64,000 nucleotides of DNA from Poteriospumella lacustris (GCA_008000375.1 SMOI01000087.1:53288-117287), one strand, 5' to 3'. Positions 1 to 10,101 are shown, numbered from the stretch's first letter. Numbers and translations: made by a program. The notes: generated by a model not told the origin, from the sequence alone.

Positions 1-1
1 C

Positions 2-3000
2 GCAATTACGTTCTGTTTGGAGCATGGTCCTGATGAAATGAAATGGTTAATGCGTGCAGAGGCGAATCGAATAGCGCAGAATGCATCTGAACCGGTTCCA
101 GTGACTCCTGCTGCTGCTGCGACGACAGAGAAACCGAAGAAGGGCATTTTCCAGCGTCTGTTCAAGACTAAGGGCGCTGACGCGAAGAGATCGTCGAACA
201 CCAGCACCGTTGCTGCAACTCAGCCTGCCACGGGAGATAGAAGTAGTCATGGACAGCAACGGCCAGTTTCTATGCCCGCTGGAGCTCACGCCCCGCAGCC
301 GACGCATGGGCCGACGGCCCAACCGTCCCATCCAGTGCACCACGGACCAGCACCCCAGCCAGCCTCGCATCCAGCGCAGCATGGATCAACAGCCCAGCAT
401 TCGCATCCAACGCCGGTGCAAAGTAGCCATGCAGCAGCCGCACAAGCCCACGCAGCAAATCGTCCCGTGAGCATGCCAGTCAATCACTCGCATGCAGCTC
501 CACCAGCTGCAGCTGCAGCCGCAGCAACGGGTCATGCTCCTCCTCCCATGAATCCCAATTTTGTCGACATCCCTCCGTCTCCTCCGCAGTCTGTCCACCA
601 ACATGGGCACCGTCTTGCGGCCGAAGAGAGTTGGGAAGATTTTGATCAGCCGATTCCCGATATTATGCGGCCACCTCCGAAGGCGAAGACCACCAGCAAG
701 AACACGCCAGCGACAAGTGCCACTCGGCCCCACACGAGTCATCAAGCGTCGCCAGCAACGAACCAAAAGCCAGCAGCGGTTGCCGCGCCGGCAGCCGTTG
801 TCGCATCACCAGCCGGCCCAACGGTCCAAGTTCATCTGCCGCCGCAGCTGGCTCCGCAGTCGTACTCACATCCCCCTCCCCGGCGGGAGAACGTCACCCC
901 AGACGGTTATGGTATGCGGGGCTACACACAGCCTGCAGTGCAGCATTCACCGTCGGCGGCTGCCACTGTGCAGGCGACGATCGAGGTCCCTGTGGCACCG
1001 GTGGCTGCGGAACCAACGCCAGCCGTCGCAGCCGCACAGCATCCGCGCGTGACGCATGCCCTGTTGGACTTACCGTCGAACTCGCACTACGGCAGCCTCA
1101 TGGACATCGGTGAAGTCATTCAGCAGCTGCAGACTCGCCCCGTGTCGTCTTCCAACCCAACGCAAGAGCGCCCCGTCACTCCTGCTTCCCCCGGAGCGGC
1201 TAAGCCTGTGCCACCACCCAAGCCCCCACGCAGCAATCACAACTCGATGCGTTTCCAATCGACGCCGGTTCTCACTGAGAGTATGGTGATGGGCGGGACG
1301 GAGCCAGCGTCGGAGAGTGCGGCGCCCTTCGCGAGCGGGTTCCATTTCAGCAGCCAGCAGAACCTCAACAACGTGAGCATGGACATCCCCATGATCCAAA
1401 CCTTCGGGCTCGAGGATCACGGCTTTTCCTTCTCGTCGCCATCGCACAAAGACGGCGCCGCCGATTCGCCGGACGGACGACATCAGCACCATCACGGGCT
1501 ACACAACCCCGATCGCGTCGTGCCAACGACAACGACGACAACGACGACGACCACCGCGACGCAAGAGAATGCGGCTCAGAGTGAGACGAGCTACTACGGA
1601 AGCGTGTTGTTCACCGATCCGCTTGTTGTGGAGGCTCAGTCGTTTCAGCCAACGGTTGAGGTGCCATCAGTCGCGCCAGCGGAGGACGCAGTGGCGCCTG
1701 TGGCGGTAGAGGAGGTGTCTGTTCCTGACGAGACGGAGCCGGCCATCGCTGTGCCCACGGGCGTCTTCGTCTCGTTGCTCGGTGCACCCGCTGCATCGGA
1801 AGAAGCGGCGCAAACGGTGGAACACGCGACGGTTGAGGCGACGGACTCCCAGGTCACTGATCTCGCAGTGGAGGAACCTGTCGAGGTGTCTGCTGCCGTT
1901 GAGCCAGCACTGGAGGTGATCGTCGTAGCGGCTGCTGAGGTCGACAGCGTTGCCACAGAAGTGCCATCGGTTGTCGATGTGCTCCCTCCTGTGTCTTCAG
2001 AGGCAGAGCCAGCGGTATCGTCGATTGAGTCCGCGCCCGCCGCTGCGGTGGAGGAGGAACAGCCTGCTCCAGAAGTGGAGCCAGTGGCGGCCGTATCCAC
2101 AGTGGCGGAAGTGTCTGCGGTCGTGGACGTGCCGGTCGAGGACGAGCCCATCGAGATCGTCGGTGAGGCGCATTTCATCACCAGCTCTGCCCCAGCGGTG
2201 GAGACGCATGCGCCCGAACTGTCTTCAGCCGACGAAGAGGCCTTCTCCGCGTTCATCGCTGACCCCATCGCGCCATTGTCGCACGATGAGTTCTTCCCTT
2301 CGGAAACGGCGTATGCGCATGTCTCTGCCGAGGCGGCTCCGTTGGGCGCAGAGTTTGAGCCGTCGCTGTCGCACTACAACTTCGACACGGCCGCGACCGA
2401 CCACGAGGCCTTCGAAGTCGTCGAAACGGCCGAACTGGCCTGCGAAGCTGTGACGGACAGCGACTTCTCCGCCTTCACACCGGTGCCTCCCGCTGAAGCG
2501 ACGGCAGATGTGGCAGAGGTGGCTGTGGAGGAAGCGGCGGTCGTCGCAGCGCCGGTGGTCGTCCACATCATCGCCCCGCCTCAAATGGCGCCGGTGATTC
2601 TCCCGACGACGGCCGTTGTCGCCGCAACTGCGGAGTCTGTTGTAGCGGCGACGGGCACCTCCGTCGCCTCGGAGCCTCAATCGCCGGATGAAACCGATGT
2701 CGTCTCTGCGGCGACCACCGTCGAAGCCGTCGCAGAGGAAGCCGGTTTCCACGAGTTCGAAGAGGCGCCAGTGGAAGAGATCCCCGCCGACGATGACCAC
2801 GCGACCGATGCGGCGGTGGTCGCTGAAGCCACGGCGGTACCGGCCGACTGGGACGAAGCGGACCACGCGGAGGCGACCGCCACGTTCACGATGCCATCGG
2901 AGGTGGCCACCGCTGCAGCGGTGGCAGCGGCGTCGGTGGCGGCCTCGTCGGTGCCGACGGTTGCTGCTGCGATGGCGATGGACACTCGCAGCAGCCGCAG

Positions 3001-4960
3001 CAGCAGTGGTAGTGCCGCGACGACGACCACGGGCATGACGGCGATCTCGATGCCGGCGACGGCTGCCGCGGCGACCAACGCAGCGGCGGTGTCCTCGTCG
3101 GCCCCGTTGTACCTGGTACCGTCGACGTCGGCGGCGACCAGCGACAGCAGCAACGCCACGTCCTTCGACCGCAACCACCCGCCGCATTACGAGTCCCTCG
3201 AGCACATGCCCACCATCACCATCGAGGCCTCGTCCGTCTTCGTCGACCCGCCCGTCGCAGCCGCTGCGCAAGGCCACGGCGCTGCCGACTCGCCACTGTC
3301 GTCGGCGTCGTCCAATTCGTCGGCGCCACTCTCCGGTGCACACGGCAGCCTTCATCGTCGTCAACAACTGTCGTATCGCGTTGAGGCGCAGCGCAACGGC
3401 AAGTTGCGCGCCATCGTGTCCCTGAAGCAGCCGCATCTGAAGCGCTCGGAGCCCTCGCCGCAGGGCAACCGCCCTGACGAGATCATTCTCGGCGACTGCG
3501 CCACCGACGCGATCGCGCGCGACCTGTGCGAGTGCTACGCGCCTCCCGTTTGGATGAGCAAACAGACGGTCGGCCAGGGCAACGTGTGTACCTTGTGTCA
3601 GGTGTCGTTCTCGATGTTCTCCCAGCCGCACCACTGCCGCAACTGCGGCTACTTGATCTGCGGCCAGTGCTCGGACAAGATCTGGCCGGGCAGCATGTTG
3701 CCCGAGACGTTCCATGACGACGAGGCGCACAAAATGGTCCGCGTGTGTCACGCCTGCCACTGTCTGGCGGATTTGTTTGTCGTGGCGCTGTGTCAGGGCG
3801 ACTACCAAACGGTGCGCGCCTTGTACGCCTCCGGCAACATCAACTTGCACCAACCGTACGCGGTGTACACCCACCACGCATACCCCGTCCACTACGCGGT
3901 GCTGGGTGGCAACTTGGACATTCTCCGCTGGCTGATGGACGTGAAGCGATGCAGCTCGGTGAATGTGACGCAGAAGCAGCCCCTCGCGACGCAAACGGGC
4001 TGGACGTTGCTGGGCCTGGCGGCGTACTGCGGACACGTGAACATGATCCAGTATCTGGTGCAGCAGAAGCGCTGCAGCGTGACCGAGATCAAGGACGTCG
4101 TCACCTTGCAACGCGCGATGCACGCGCTGCTGAGGCTGCCCGGGCCCCTGCCGGAGTTCAACGCGGCGAACAAGGCGATTCCGCAGTCGACGGTGACGGT
4201 GCAGGCCTTGCAGGACGAACTGTTGCGCATGGTGACCCTGCATCGTCCGCGCAGCAACGCCGCCAATGCTGCGCCGAGCAACACCGTCGCACATGCCGCG
4301 GTGGCGTCTGCAGCTCGCCACGAGTTGGAAGGCGCCGCGATCGCGGAGGCGTTGGACGCGCCGCCGATGTCGTCCAGCGGCCACGCCGTCTACGGCACCG
4401 CCATCCACAACAACAACAGCTACATCCCGTCCGCCACCGCGCAGGAGGCTCCAATCATTGTCTCCAGTCGCATCGAAGCCGCCCCGGTGCAGATCAACGC
4501 CCTGGGCATCCTCACGCAGACGACGACGACGCCGAACATGTTCTCGAAGGCCACGCTCACGCGACCGTTGCCCAAGAATCGCTTCCTCTGTCCGCAGGCC
4601 GTCTTCCGCGTGCAAGAGTTCCTCGAGTTGCAGCGGCGCTCGATGTTCTACACGCTGCCGCCATCGCTGAACCACAACGGCACCTTGGCGGCGCCTGCTG
4701 CCATGCCCACGGCGTCCGCCACGTCGACGGTGCGTGCGAGTGGGTCGAACAGCGACGTGGTCGCTCTCGCCTCGCTGGTCAACAGCGCGGCCATGAACAC
4801 TGCGTTGGCTTCACCGGTGCAACCCGCCGCCGCGGCCGTCGCCACAGCGTCAGCGACCCCTGCGGGTGGTGGCAGCGAGCACAGCAGCCACCGCAGCGGA
4901 CGGAACTCCGCACCGAGCTCGGCCCGCCAAACTCCCCACGGCCATCACGCGCGTCGATAA
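2..4960 (+). CDS. FYVE zinc-finger and ankyrin-repeat scaffold protein, 5' partial
   Basis: The frame is open from the left edge, so the true start may lie outside; the first in-window ATG is at 38. The first residues (DEMKWLMRAEANRI) look like the closing helix of a PH domain, which would suggest a PH domain upstream (inference). About 1,150 residues of Ala/Pro/His/Val-rich low-complexity sequence follow, including a Thr run near 1530-1560. A FYVE-type zinc finger lies at 3550-3780: CTLC, then HHCRNCG, CGQC and finally RVCHAC, giving eight zinc-ligand cysteines. Two or three ankyrin repeats follow at 3780-4130 (PVHYAVLGGNLDILRWLM; TLLGLAAYCGHVNMIQYL). FYVE domains bind phosphatidylinositol-3-phosphate on endosomes, so this is probably an endosomal adaptor. 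No intron is seen. Confidence 0.85.
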   Translation, partial: AITFCLEHGPDEMKWLMRAEANRIAQNASEPVPVTPAAAATTEKPKKGIFQRLFKTKGADAKRSSNTSTVAATQPATGDRSSHGQQRPVSMPAGAHAPQPTHGPTAQPSHPVHHGPAPQPASHPAQHGSTAQHSHPTPVQSSHAAAAQAHAANRPVSMPVNHSHAAPPAAAAAAATGHAPPPMNPNFVDIPPSPPQSVHQHGHRLAAEESWEDFDQPIPDIMRPPPKAKTTSKNTPATSATRPHTSHQASPATNQKPAAVAAPAAVVASPAGPTVQVHLPPQLAPQSYSHPPPRRENVTPDGYGMRGYTQPAVQHSPSAAATVQATIEVPVAPVAAEPTPAVAAAQHPRVTHALLDLPSNSHYGSLMDIGEVIQQLQTRPVSSSNPTQERPVTPASPGAAKPVPPPKPPRSNHNSMRFQSTPVLTESMVMGGTEPASESAAPFASGFHFSSQQNLNNVSMDIPMIQTFGLEDHGFSFSSPSHKDGAADSPDGRHQHHHGLHNPDRVVPTTTTTTTTTTATQENAAQSETSYYGSVLFTDPLVVEAQSFQPTVEVPSVAPAEDAVAPVAVEEVSVPDETEPAIAVPTGVFVSLLGAPAASEEAAQTVEHATVEATDSQVTDLAVEEPVEVSAAVEPALEVIVVAAAEVDSVATEVPSVVDVLPPVSSEAEPAVSSIESAPAAAVEEEQPAPEVEPVAAVSTVAEVSAVVDVPVEDEPIEIVGEAHFITSSAPAVETHAPELSSADEEAFSAFIADPIAPLSHDEFFPSETAYAHVSAEAAPLGAEFEPSLSHYNFDTAATDHEAFEVVETAELACEAVTDSDFSAFTPVPPAEATADVAEVAVEEAAVVAAPVVVHIIAPPQMAPVILPTTAVVAATAESVVAATGTSVASEPQSPDETDVVSAATTVEAVAEEAGFHEFEEAPVEEIPADDDHATDAAVVAEATAVPADWDEADHAEATATFTMPSEVATAAAVAAASVAASSVPTVAAAMAMDTRSSRSSSGSAATTTTGMTAISMPATAAAATNAAAVSSSAPLYLVPSTSAATSDSSNATSFDRNHPPHYESLEHMPTITIEASSVFVDPPVAAAAQGHGAADSPLSSASSNSSAPLSGAHGSLHRRQQLSYRVEAQRNGKLRAIVSLKQPHLKRSEPSPQGNRPDEIILGDCATDAIARDLCECYAPPVWMSKQTVGQGNVCTLCQVSFSMFSQPHHCRNCGYLICGQCSDKIWPGSMLPETFHDDEAHKMVRVCHACHCLADLFVVALCQGDYQTVRALYASGNINLHQPYAVYTHHAYPVHYAVLGGNLDILRWLMDVKRCSSVNVTQKQPLATQTGWTLLGLAAYCGHVNMIQYLVQQKRCSVTEIKDVVTLQRAMHALLRLPGPLPEFNAANKAIPQSTVTVQALQDELLRMVTLHRPRSNAANAAPSNTVAHAAVASAARHELEGAAIAEALDAPPMSSSGHAVYGTAIHNNNSYIPSATAQEAPIIVSSRIEAAPVQINALGILTQTTTTPNMFSKATLTRPLPKNRFLCPQAVFRVQEFLELQRRSMFYTLPPSLNHNGTLAAPAAMPTASATSTVRASGSNSDVVALASLVNSAAMNTALASPVQPAAAAVATASATPAGGGSEHSSHRSGRNSAPSSARQTPHGHHARR

Positions 4961-5840
4961 AACTCATCGCCCTGTGTCAATCGCCTGCACAGCCACGCCC
5001 CCGCATACGATTCGTTCCCGCTTTTCTTTTGTTTTCCCTCTTGTGTCGCGTTGTGTCGCGTTGTGTCGTGTGTTCGTTGTTTTCTTTTGCTTCGATTGGT
5101 TTCGGTCTGGCTTCGGAGTGCGGATGACTCCGCCTCCTTTCACATCACTCTCTCGCTTGTTTTCGGCTCCTGGTCTGCGGTGTGCTGTGCGTTCGTGGTT
5201 CAACGGCGATGCCGCTGGACTCGCCGCCCTGTCCCCGCAACCCCCCCCCCCCACATCATTTTGACTATCTCGGATCGTCGCCGTGAGATTTTGCCTCTTT
5301 TCCAAGGTTCGACGAGGGCATACGATGACGGGGCTCATTTTCTTTTTATGTATTTCTCACCGATATATATGTGCGTCTCTCGCGATTGATTTCCAGTGTT
5401 TTTGGCGGTGGATGCCCTCTGATGAGCGACCGTTTCGTGCGACCCTCTCTCCCCGCTCGACCGGGTGTGCCACACGGCGTGCTCCGGTAGAGTAACGATT
5501 AGTAATGACCAAATCAAATCCCAACTCCCTTCCTCCGCGTATTGTCTGCAGCAAGGGCTTCGAATGAGTAACAGTCGATACAGATATGCAGTCCATGCCG
5601 GAGCTGGTTAGGGCGGGAATGAGGGAGGAGGGCGGCGGAGGCGAAACGCCACATGGGCTGCATGATGACGGCGACGACTCCTGCTCCCACATGGCCAGCA
5701 GACGAGCCGACTTTGGACCTGAGAAGGTCACGAAAGCGAATAGAACTCACATCAGAAATCCAACACGAATGAGCTGAAGCAATTATTCAGATGAAAATTA
5801 AATCGGGGACACATATTTACGGTTGAAGAGACGGACAAAG
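4961..5840. other. Intergenic region
   Basis: There is no convincing gene. The stretch is T-rich downstream of the FYVE gene, with a short decamer repeat at 5041-5070 and a 10-base C run near 5240. Small frames here lack family similarity. Confidence 0.6.
5041..5070 (+). repeat. Short tandem repeat, 10-mer x3
   Basis: TTGTGTCGCG occurs twice head to tail and is followed by TTGTGTCGTG. It sits about 80 bases downstream of the FYVE-ankyrin stop codon, so it is probably in the 3' UTR. Confidence 0.85.
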
Positions 5841-7031
5841 ATGCCAGGACTAAGCTTTTTGTTCAAAAAGCGATTCCATCCCTCGCGAATGGACAACCAG
5901 AAGAGAGTTTTCATCACGGAGGAGAACCAAAAGAAGGAATCAGAGAAGGAAAAGGAGCTTGCCGTGCTTGTAGCGAAGGAAAGAGAGCTTCAGATGTATG
6001 AAGGGCTCGGGAAGGGACCTGAGCTGGATCCTAGAAATGCAAGTCTAAAGTTCATGTACCATGCACCTGCTGCTGCGAAGGGAAAAAAGGACAATCAAGC
6101 GAAGGTCGATATTGCCGCGAAGGAAGAGATCCCTCTTTTAGATTCAAATGGAGATGATGAGCATGTCCGAGCGTTCCGAGCGAAGTTTTTGGGATCATCG
6201 AACCACAGTGGCTTAGATCAGCTCGCAGATGACGAGGAACCAGTGATTGGCCCCGCGCTGCCGCCCCTGCTATCGGATAATGATGGTGCAGACAGCGATG
6301 ATAGTGGAGACCTCGAAAAAGAACTTCAACCGCCACAGTTCGCTGCTCAATCTACGTTGGAAAGAGCAATTGGCAAGAAGCAACGCGCGGTCGTGTCCGC
6401 AGAGGAACAGGGAGAGAGACACCCTGCGCTTAAGAATGCTCCCGTTGATGGGGCGTATGCGCAGCAAACAGCGGTTCGCCACAAGCCATTTAATGCAGTC
6501 ATTCGGAATGTCCGTTGCCTACGGTGTGGCGAATGGGGCCACTACAGTGGCGACAGAGAGTGCTTGCTAAGAGATCATAACCCATTGGACTATGAGCGAC
6601 TCATGCGAGAAGATCCTATGGCGCATAGTCTTGCGCAAGGCCCCGTCACTCAGCCCTCCAGTCGACTCTCTGAAGGAGGATTTCGATCGAAAGAGATATC
6701 AGCTCAAACAGCACGGCAGTACTTTCGCGACAATGAAGATGCCGATTACGAAAGCAGTGATCCCGAGGGAGAGTTTTTGCGTACTTTAACTCGCCGCGAA
6801 AAGAAATTGCTGCTTCGGAGATTGCAGGGCCTTGATCGTGAAGGGCACCGCAGCAGCCATACCGATAGCTCCGACTCTGAGAGCAGCAGCAGCAGTAGCA
6901 GCAGCAGTAGTTCAAGTAGCTCCTCAGATGGAAGCGACCAAAAGAACCATGAAATGCGCCGGAGTTCTCGAGGAAAGAGGAAGCACTCAAGTCACCGTCG
7001 TTCCAAAGCTAAAAAGAAGCGACGGAAATAG
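5841..7031 (+). CDS. CIR1: CIR1 (CBF1-interacting corepressor) family protein
   Basis: This is a 396-residue protein starting at the ATG at 5841; the open frame begins slightly earlier without a Met. Its order matches animal CIR1: a Cir_N segment at residues 1-45 (LSFLFKKRFHPSRMDNQKRV), the LKFMYHAP motif, a zinc knuckle near residues 225-240 (CLRCGEWGHYSGDREC), an acidic segment with EFLRTLTRREKKLLLRRL, a Ser run, and a Lys/Arg-rich tail. In animals CIR1 acts in Notch-pathway repression and associates with splicing factors. In a protist a splicing or RNA-processing role is the better guess. No introns; a single copy is seen. Confidence 0.85.
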   Translation: MPGLSFLFKKRFHPSRMDNQKRVFITEENQKKESEKEKELAVLVAKERELQMYEGLGKGPELDPRNASLKFMYHAPAAAKGKKDNQAKVDIAAKEEIPLLDSNGDDEHVRAFRAKFLGSSNHSGLDQLADDEEPVIGPALPPLLSDNDGADSDDSGDLEKELQPPQFAAQSTLERAIGKKQRAVVSAEEQGERHPALKNAPVDGAYAQQTAVRHKPFNAVIRNVRCLRCGEWGHYSGDRECLLRDHNPLDYERLMREDPMAHSLAQGPVTQPSSRLSEGGFRSKEISAQTARQYFRDNEDADYESSDPEGEFLRTLTRREKKLLLRRLQGLDREGHRSSHTDSSDSESSSSSSSSSSSSSSSDGSDQKNHEMRRSSRGKRKHSSHRRSKAKKKRRK

Positions 7032-7532
7032 GAAGCGACGTAAGTAAGGCCTTATTGTCCTGTTATCGCTTGCACTTTAGAAAGAATGCTTCAATATGAG
7101 CAACATGAACGAAGATCGCGTAGGTACATGTGCAGCAAGTTGTAGCACATCACTTGGTCGGTAGAATTATATCAACCAACTCCTCTTCGGCCTCACCTAA
7201 TCATTATCTGAATATCAATCCCCTTGATGGCAAAGTGGCAATTTACATTTCAACAGTTAGTTACAGGATATGGTTTGGAAATTTTTTAGTGCGCTCTGCT
7301 TTCAGGAAATCCAATATTTCCGTTTCCCGGAAAAAGCCAAGTGTAGAGTTGTCTCTACAAGATATGCTGAATCCAGGGTCAAGTTGTCCGGCCTCCGGGA
7401 ATGAATGGCGGCCTTGCTTCCTCCTTCACCTTCATGTCACACCATCTTTCTCGCCACCACTATTGCTGGACGACCAAGGTTTTGCGATCTATTTCGTTCC
7501 ATCACACTTCAATCTCTACAAAACCTGCAAAA
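7032..7532. other. Intergenic region and ADP/ATP carrier 5' flank
   Basis: No gene is seen. The half from 7351 onward belongs to the left arm of the inverted repeat and holds the pyrimidine-rich 5' flank of the first carrier gene. Confidence 0.6.
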
Positions 7533-8515
7533 ATGTCTAAGCAAGAAGGACCTTCCGCTTTCGGATTTTTGATCGACTTCGCCGCCGGTGGTATCTCCGG
7601 TGCCGTCGCCAAGACTGGTACTGCTCCCATCGAGCGTGTCAAGCTCATCATCCAGACCCAGGATGCTAACCCCAAGATCAAGTCCGGCGAGGTCCCTCGC
7701 TACACCGGCATCGTGAACTGCTTCACCCGCGTCTACCAGGAGCAGGGTCTTGCTGCTTTCTGGAGAGGAAACTTCACCAACGTGATCAGATACTTCCCTA
7801 CCCAGGCCTTCAACTTCGCCTTCAAGGATCAGATCAAGGCCCTCTTCCCTAAGTACAGCGCCAAGAAGGAGTTCGGTATGTTCTTCTTGACCAACATGGC
7901 TTCTGGTGGTTTGGCCGGTGCTGGCTCTCTGTGCATTGTCTATCCTTTGGACTATGCCCGTACCCGCTTGGCTTCCGATGTCGGATCTGGCCAGAAGTCC
8001 TTCAACGGTCTTGCTGACTGCTTGGTCAAGACTGCCCGCGGTCCTGGCGGCTTCATGGGTCTTTACAACGGTTTCGGTGTCTCCGTCATTGGTATCATCC
8101 CTTACCGTGGTGTGTACTTCGGTATGTACGACTCCCTTGCCAGCATCAACCCTTACAAGAACGACTCTGGCCTTATCGGACTTGCCTCCAAGTTCGCCAT
8201 TGCCCAGGCCACCGCCATCACTGCCGGTTATGCCTCCTATCCTTTCGACACCATCCGCCGTCGCTTGCAGATGCAATCCGAGAAGCCCAAGTCCGAGTGG
8301 TTGTACAAGGGTACCATGGACTGCTTCTACAAGATCATGAAGGAGGAGGGTACCACCGCCTTGTTCAAGGGTGCTGGAGCCAACGCTCTTCGTACCGTCG
8401 GATCTGCCATGGTCTTGGTCCTCTACGGAGAGATCAAGAAGGCCTTCGGCTTCGAGGGTGGTGTCGGCGGTTCCGAGTAAACGCTTGGGTCCCATTTTGT
8501 TGGTAGAGTGAGATT
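7351..8515 (+). repeat. Left arm of large inverted repeat
   Basis: The arm begins at GTCTCTACAAGATATGC and ends at GGTAGAGTGAGATT. Its reverse complement recurs at 8926-10101. In the stretches compared by eye the only differences are an 11-base indel and one substitution in the 5' flank near 7446-7452. The carrier coding parts give identical proteins. Confidence 0.93.
7533..8480 (+). CDS. AAC: Mitochondrial ADP/ATP carrier, copy 1
   Basis: This is a 315-residue mitochondrial carrier that exchanges ADP and ATP across the inner membrane. The three repeats are visible through PIERVK, PLDYAR and PFDTIR, the Px[DE]xx[KR] signatures, with six hydrophobic helices. The expected AAC fingerprint RRRMMM reads RRRLQM here. 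The start MSKQEG is preferred over the upstream in-frame ATG at 7401, because the second copy has an 11-base indel in that upstream stretch that changes its frame, so the stretch is not coding. It converges on copy 2, which encodes the same protein. No introns. Codon usage is strongly biased, as expected for a highly expressed gene. Confidence 0.95.
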   Translation: MSKQEGPSAFGFLIDFAAGGISGAVAKTGTAPIERVKLIIQTQDANPKIKSGEVPRYTGIVNCFTRVYQEQGLAAFWRGNFTNVIRYFPTQAFNFAFKDQIKALFPKYSAKKEFGMFFLTNMASGGLAGAGSLCIVYPLDYARTRLASDVGSGQKSFNGLADCLVKTARGPGGFMGLYNGFGVSVIGIIPYRGVYFGMYDSLASINPYKNDSGLIGLASKFAIAQATAITAGYASYPFDTIRRRLQMQSEKPKSEWLYKGTMDCFYKIMKEEGTTALFKGAGANALRTVGSAMVLVLYGEIKKAFGFEGGVGGSE

Positions 8516-8925
8516 AAGTTAAGGGTAGTAATTATATAAATACTGCAACAATTTTGGAGTTAACCTTTGCTTCTTGTTTCCGTCTAAAGTGTCTTTCGTC
8601 AAGGGGCATTTGAAATGATTTGGAGCGCTTTTGAGGAACGTGTGAAATGAACGGAGAGCTTGTTTGAAGGTTTGTAGACGTCTGAAGTTGTAAAGTTGGT
8701 TGGCAACCTGCACGAGGTTTGCCTCACGAAGACATGCAAACGACTTTGCATGGTTTGCCAAGATCTGTTTGACAGTTCTGTCGCACTTTCTTCTGCACAA
8801 ACCTCTACTGTTCGTTCGAATTTTCTTCGTCAGAAGTGTTGGCCACCTATTTTTATTTTTGAAAGACAAGATCGAAACAAGAAAAAGAAGTCTAACTATT
8901 GCAGTAGTTAAAAGTATTACTACAA
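8516..8925. other. Spacer between inverted-repeat arms
   Basis: This is the unique 410-bp loop between the two convergent carrier genes, and it must contain both terminators and polyadenylation sites. It is AT-rich, and I see no conserved coding frame in it. Confidence 0.7.
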
Positions 8926-10101
8926 AATCTCACTCTACCAACAAAATGGGACCCAAGCGTTTACTCGGAACCGCCGACACCACCCTCGAAGCCGAAGGCC
9001 TTCTTGATCTCTCCGTAGAGGACCAAGACCATGGCAGATCCGACGGTACGAAGAGCGTTGGCTCCAGCACCCTTGAACAAGGCGGTGGTACCCTCCTCCT
9101 TCATGATCTTGTAGAAGCAGTCCATGGTACCCTTGTACAACCACTCGGACTTGGGCTTCTCGGATTGCATCTGCAAGCGACGGCGGATGGTGTCGAAAGG
9201 ATAGGAGGCATAACCGGCAGTGATGGCGGTGGCCTGGGCAATGGCGAACTTGGAGGCAAGTCCGATAAGGCCAGAGTCGTTCTTGTAAGGGTTGATGCTG
9301 GCAAGGGAGTCGTACATACCGAAGTACACACCACGGTAAGGGATGATACCAATGACGGAGACACCGAAACCGTTGTAAAGACCCATGAAGCCGCCAGGAC
9401 CGCGGGCAGTCTTGACCAAGCAGTCAGCAAGACCGTTGAAGGACTTCTGGCCAGATCCGACATCGGAAGCCAAGCGGGTACGGGCATAGTCCAAAGGATA
9501 GACAATGCACAGAGAGCCAGCACCGGCCAAACCACCAGAAGCCATGTTGGTCAAGAAGAACATACCGAACTCCTTCTTGGCGCTGTACTTAGGGAAGAGG
9601 GCCTTGATCTGATCCTTGAAGGCGAAGTTGAAGGCCTGGGTAGGGAAGTATCTGATCACGTTGGTGAAGTTTCCTCTCCAGAAAGCAGCAAGACCCTGCT
9701 CCTGGTAGACGCGGGTGAAGCAGTTCACGATGCCGGTGTAGCGAGGGACCTCGCCGGACTTGATCTTGGGGTTAGCATCCTGGGTCTGGATGATGAGCTT
9801 GACACGCTCGATGGGAGCAGTACCAGTCTTGGCGACGGCACCGGAGATACCACCGGCGGCGAAGTCGATCAAAAATCCGAAAGCGGAAGGTCCTTCTTGC
9901 TTAGACATTTTTGCAGGTTTTGTAGAGATTGAAGTGTGATGGAACGAAATAGATCGCAAAACCTTGGTCGTCCAGCAATAGTGGTGGCGAGAAAGAAGGT
10001 GGCACACCGATGTGACATGAAGGTGAAGGAGGAAGCAAGGCCGCCATTCATTCCCGGAGGCCGGACAACTTGACCCTGGATTCAGCATATCTTGTAGAGA
10101 C
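8926..10101 (-). repeat. Right arm of large inverted repeat
   Basis: This is the reverse complement of 7351-8515, covering the whole carrier gene, about 180 bp of 5' flank and about 35 bp beyond the stop. It carries 11 extra bases near 10003-10015 relative to the left arm. Confidence 0.93.
8961..9908 (-). CDS. AAC: Mitochondrial ADP/ATP carrier, copy 2
   Basis: The 315-residue product is identical to copy 1 (7533-8480), including the RRRLQM variant of the nucleotide-carrier fingerprint. It is encoded on the opposite strand in the right arm of the inverted repeat, and the two genes point at each other. Identity extends through silent positions in the stretches checked, which suggests a recent duplication or continuing gene conversion. 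The 5' flank differs by an 11-base indel, so promoters or UTRs could differ slightly. Confidence 0.95.
   Translation of the reverse strand: MSKQEGPSAFGFLIDFAAGGISGAVAKTGTAPIERVKLIIQTQDANPKIKSGEVPRYTGIVNCFTRVYQEQGLAAFWRGNFTNVIRYFPTQAFNFAFKDQIKALFPKYSAKKEFGMFFLTNMASGGLAGAGSLCIVYPLDYARTRLASDVGSGQKSFNGLADCLVKTARGPGGFMGLYNGFGVSVIGIIPYRGVYFGMYDSLASINPYKNDSGLIGLASKFAIAQATAITAGYASYPFDTIRRRLQMQSEKPKSEWLYKGTMDCFYKIMKEEGTTALFKGAGANALRTVGSAMVLVLYGEIKKAFGFEGGVGGSE

Noticed and set aside
2225-4675. 816-codon minus-strand frame inside the FYVE-ankyrin gene
   Set aside because: The Arg/His/Val-rich product is typical of an antisense shadow of GC-rich repeats. The plus strand carries clear FYVE and ankyrin motifs.
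7509-8495. 328-codon open frame antisense to the ADP/ATP carrier, repeated at 8700-9932
   Set aside because: It is the exact complement of a strongly codon-biased gene, which leaves few antisense stops. Its low-complexity, Gly/Leu/Asp-rich product has no family features.
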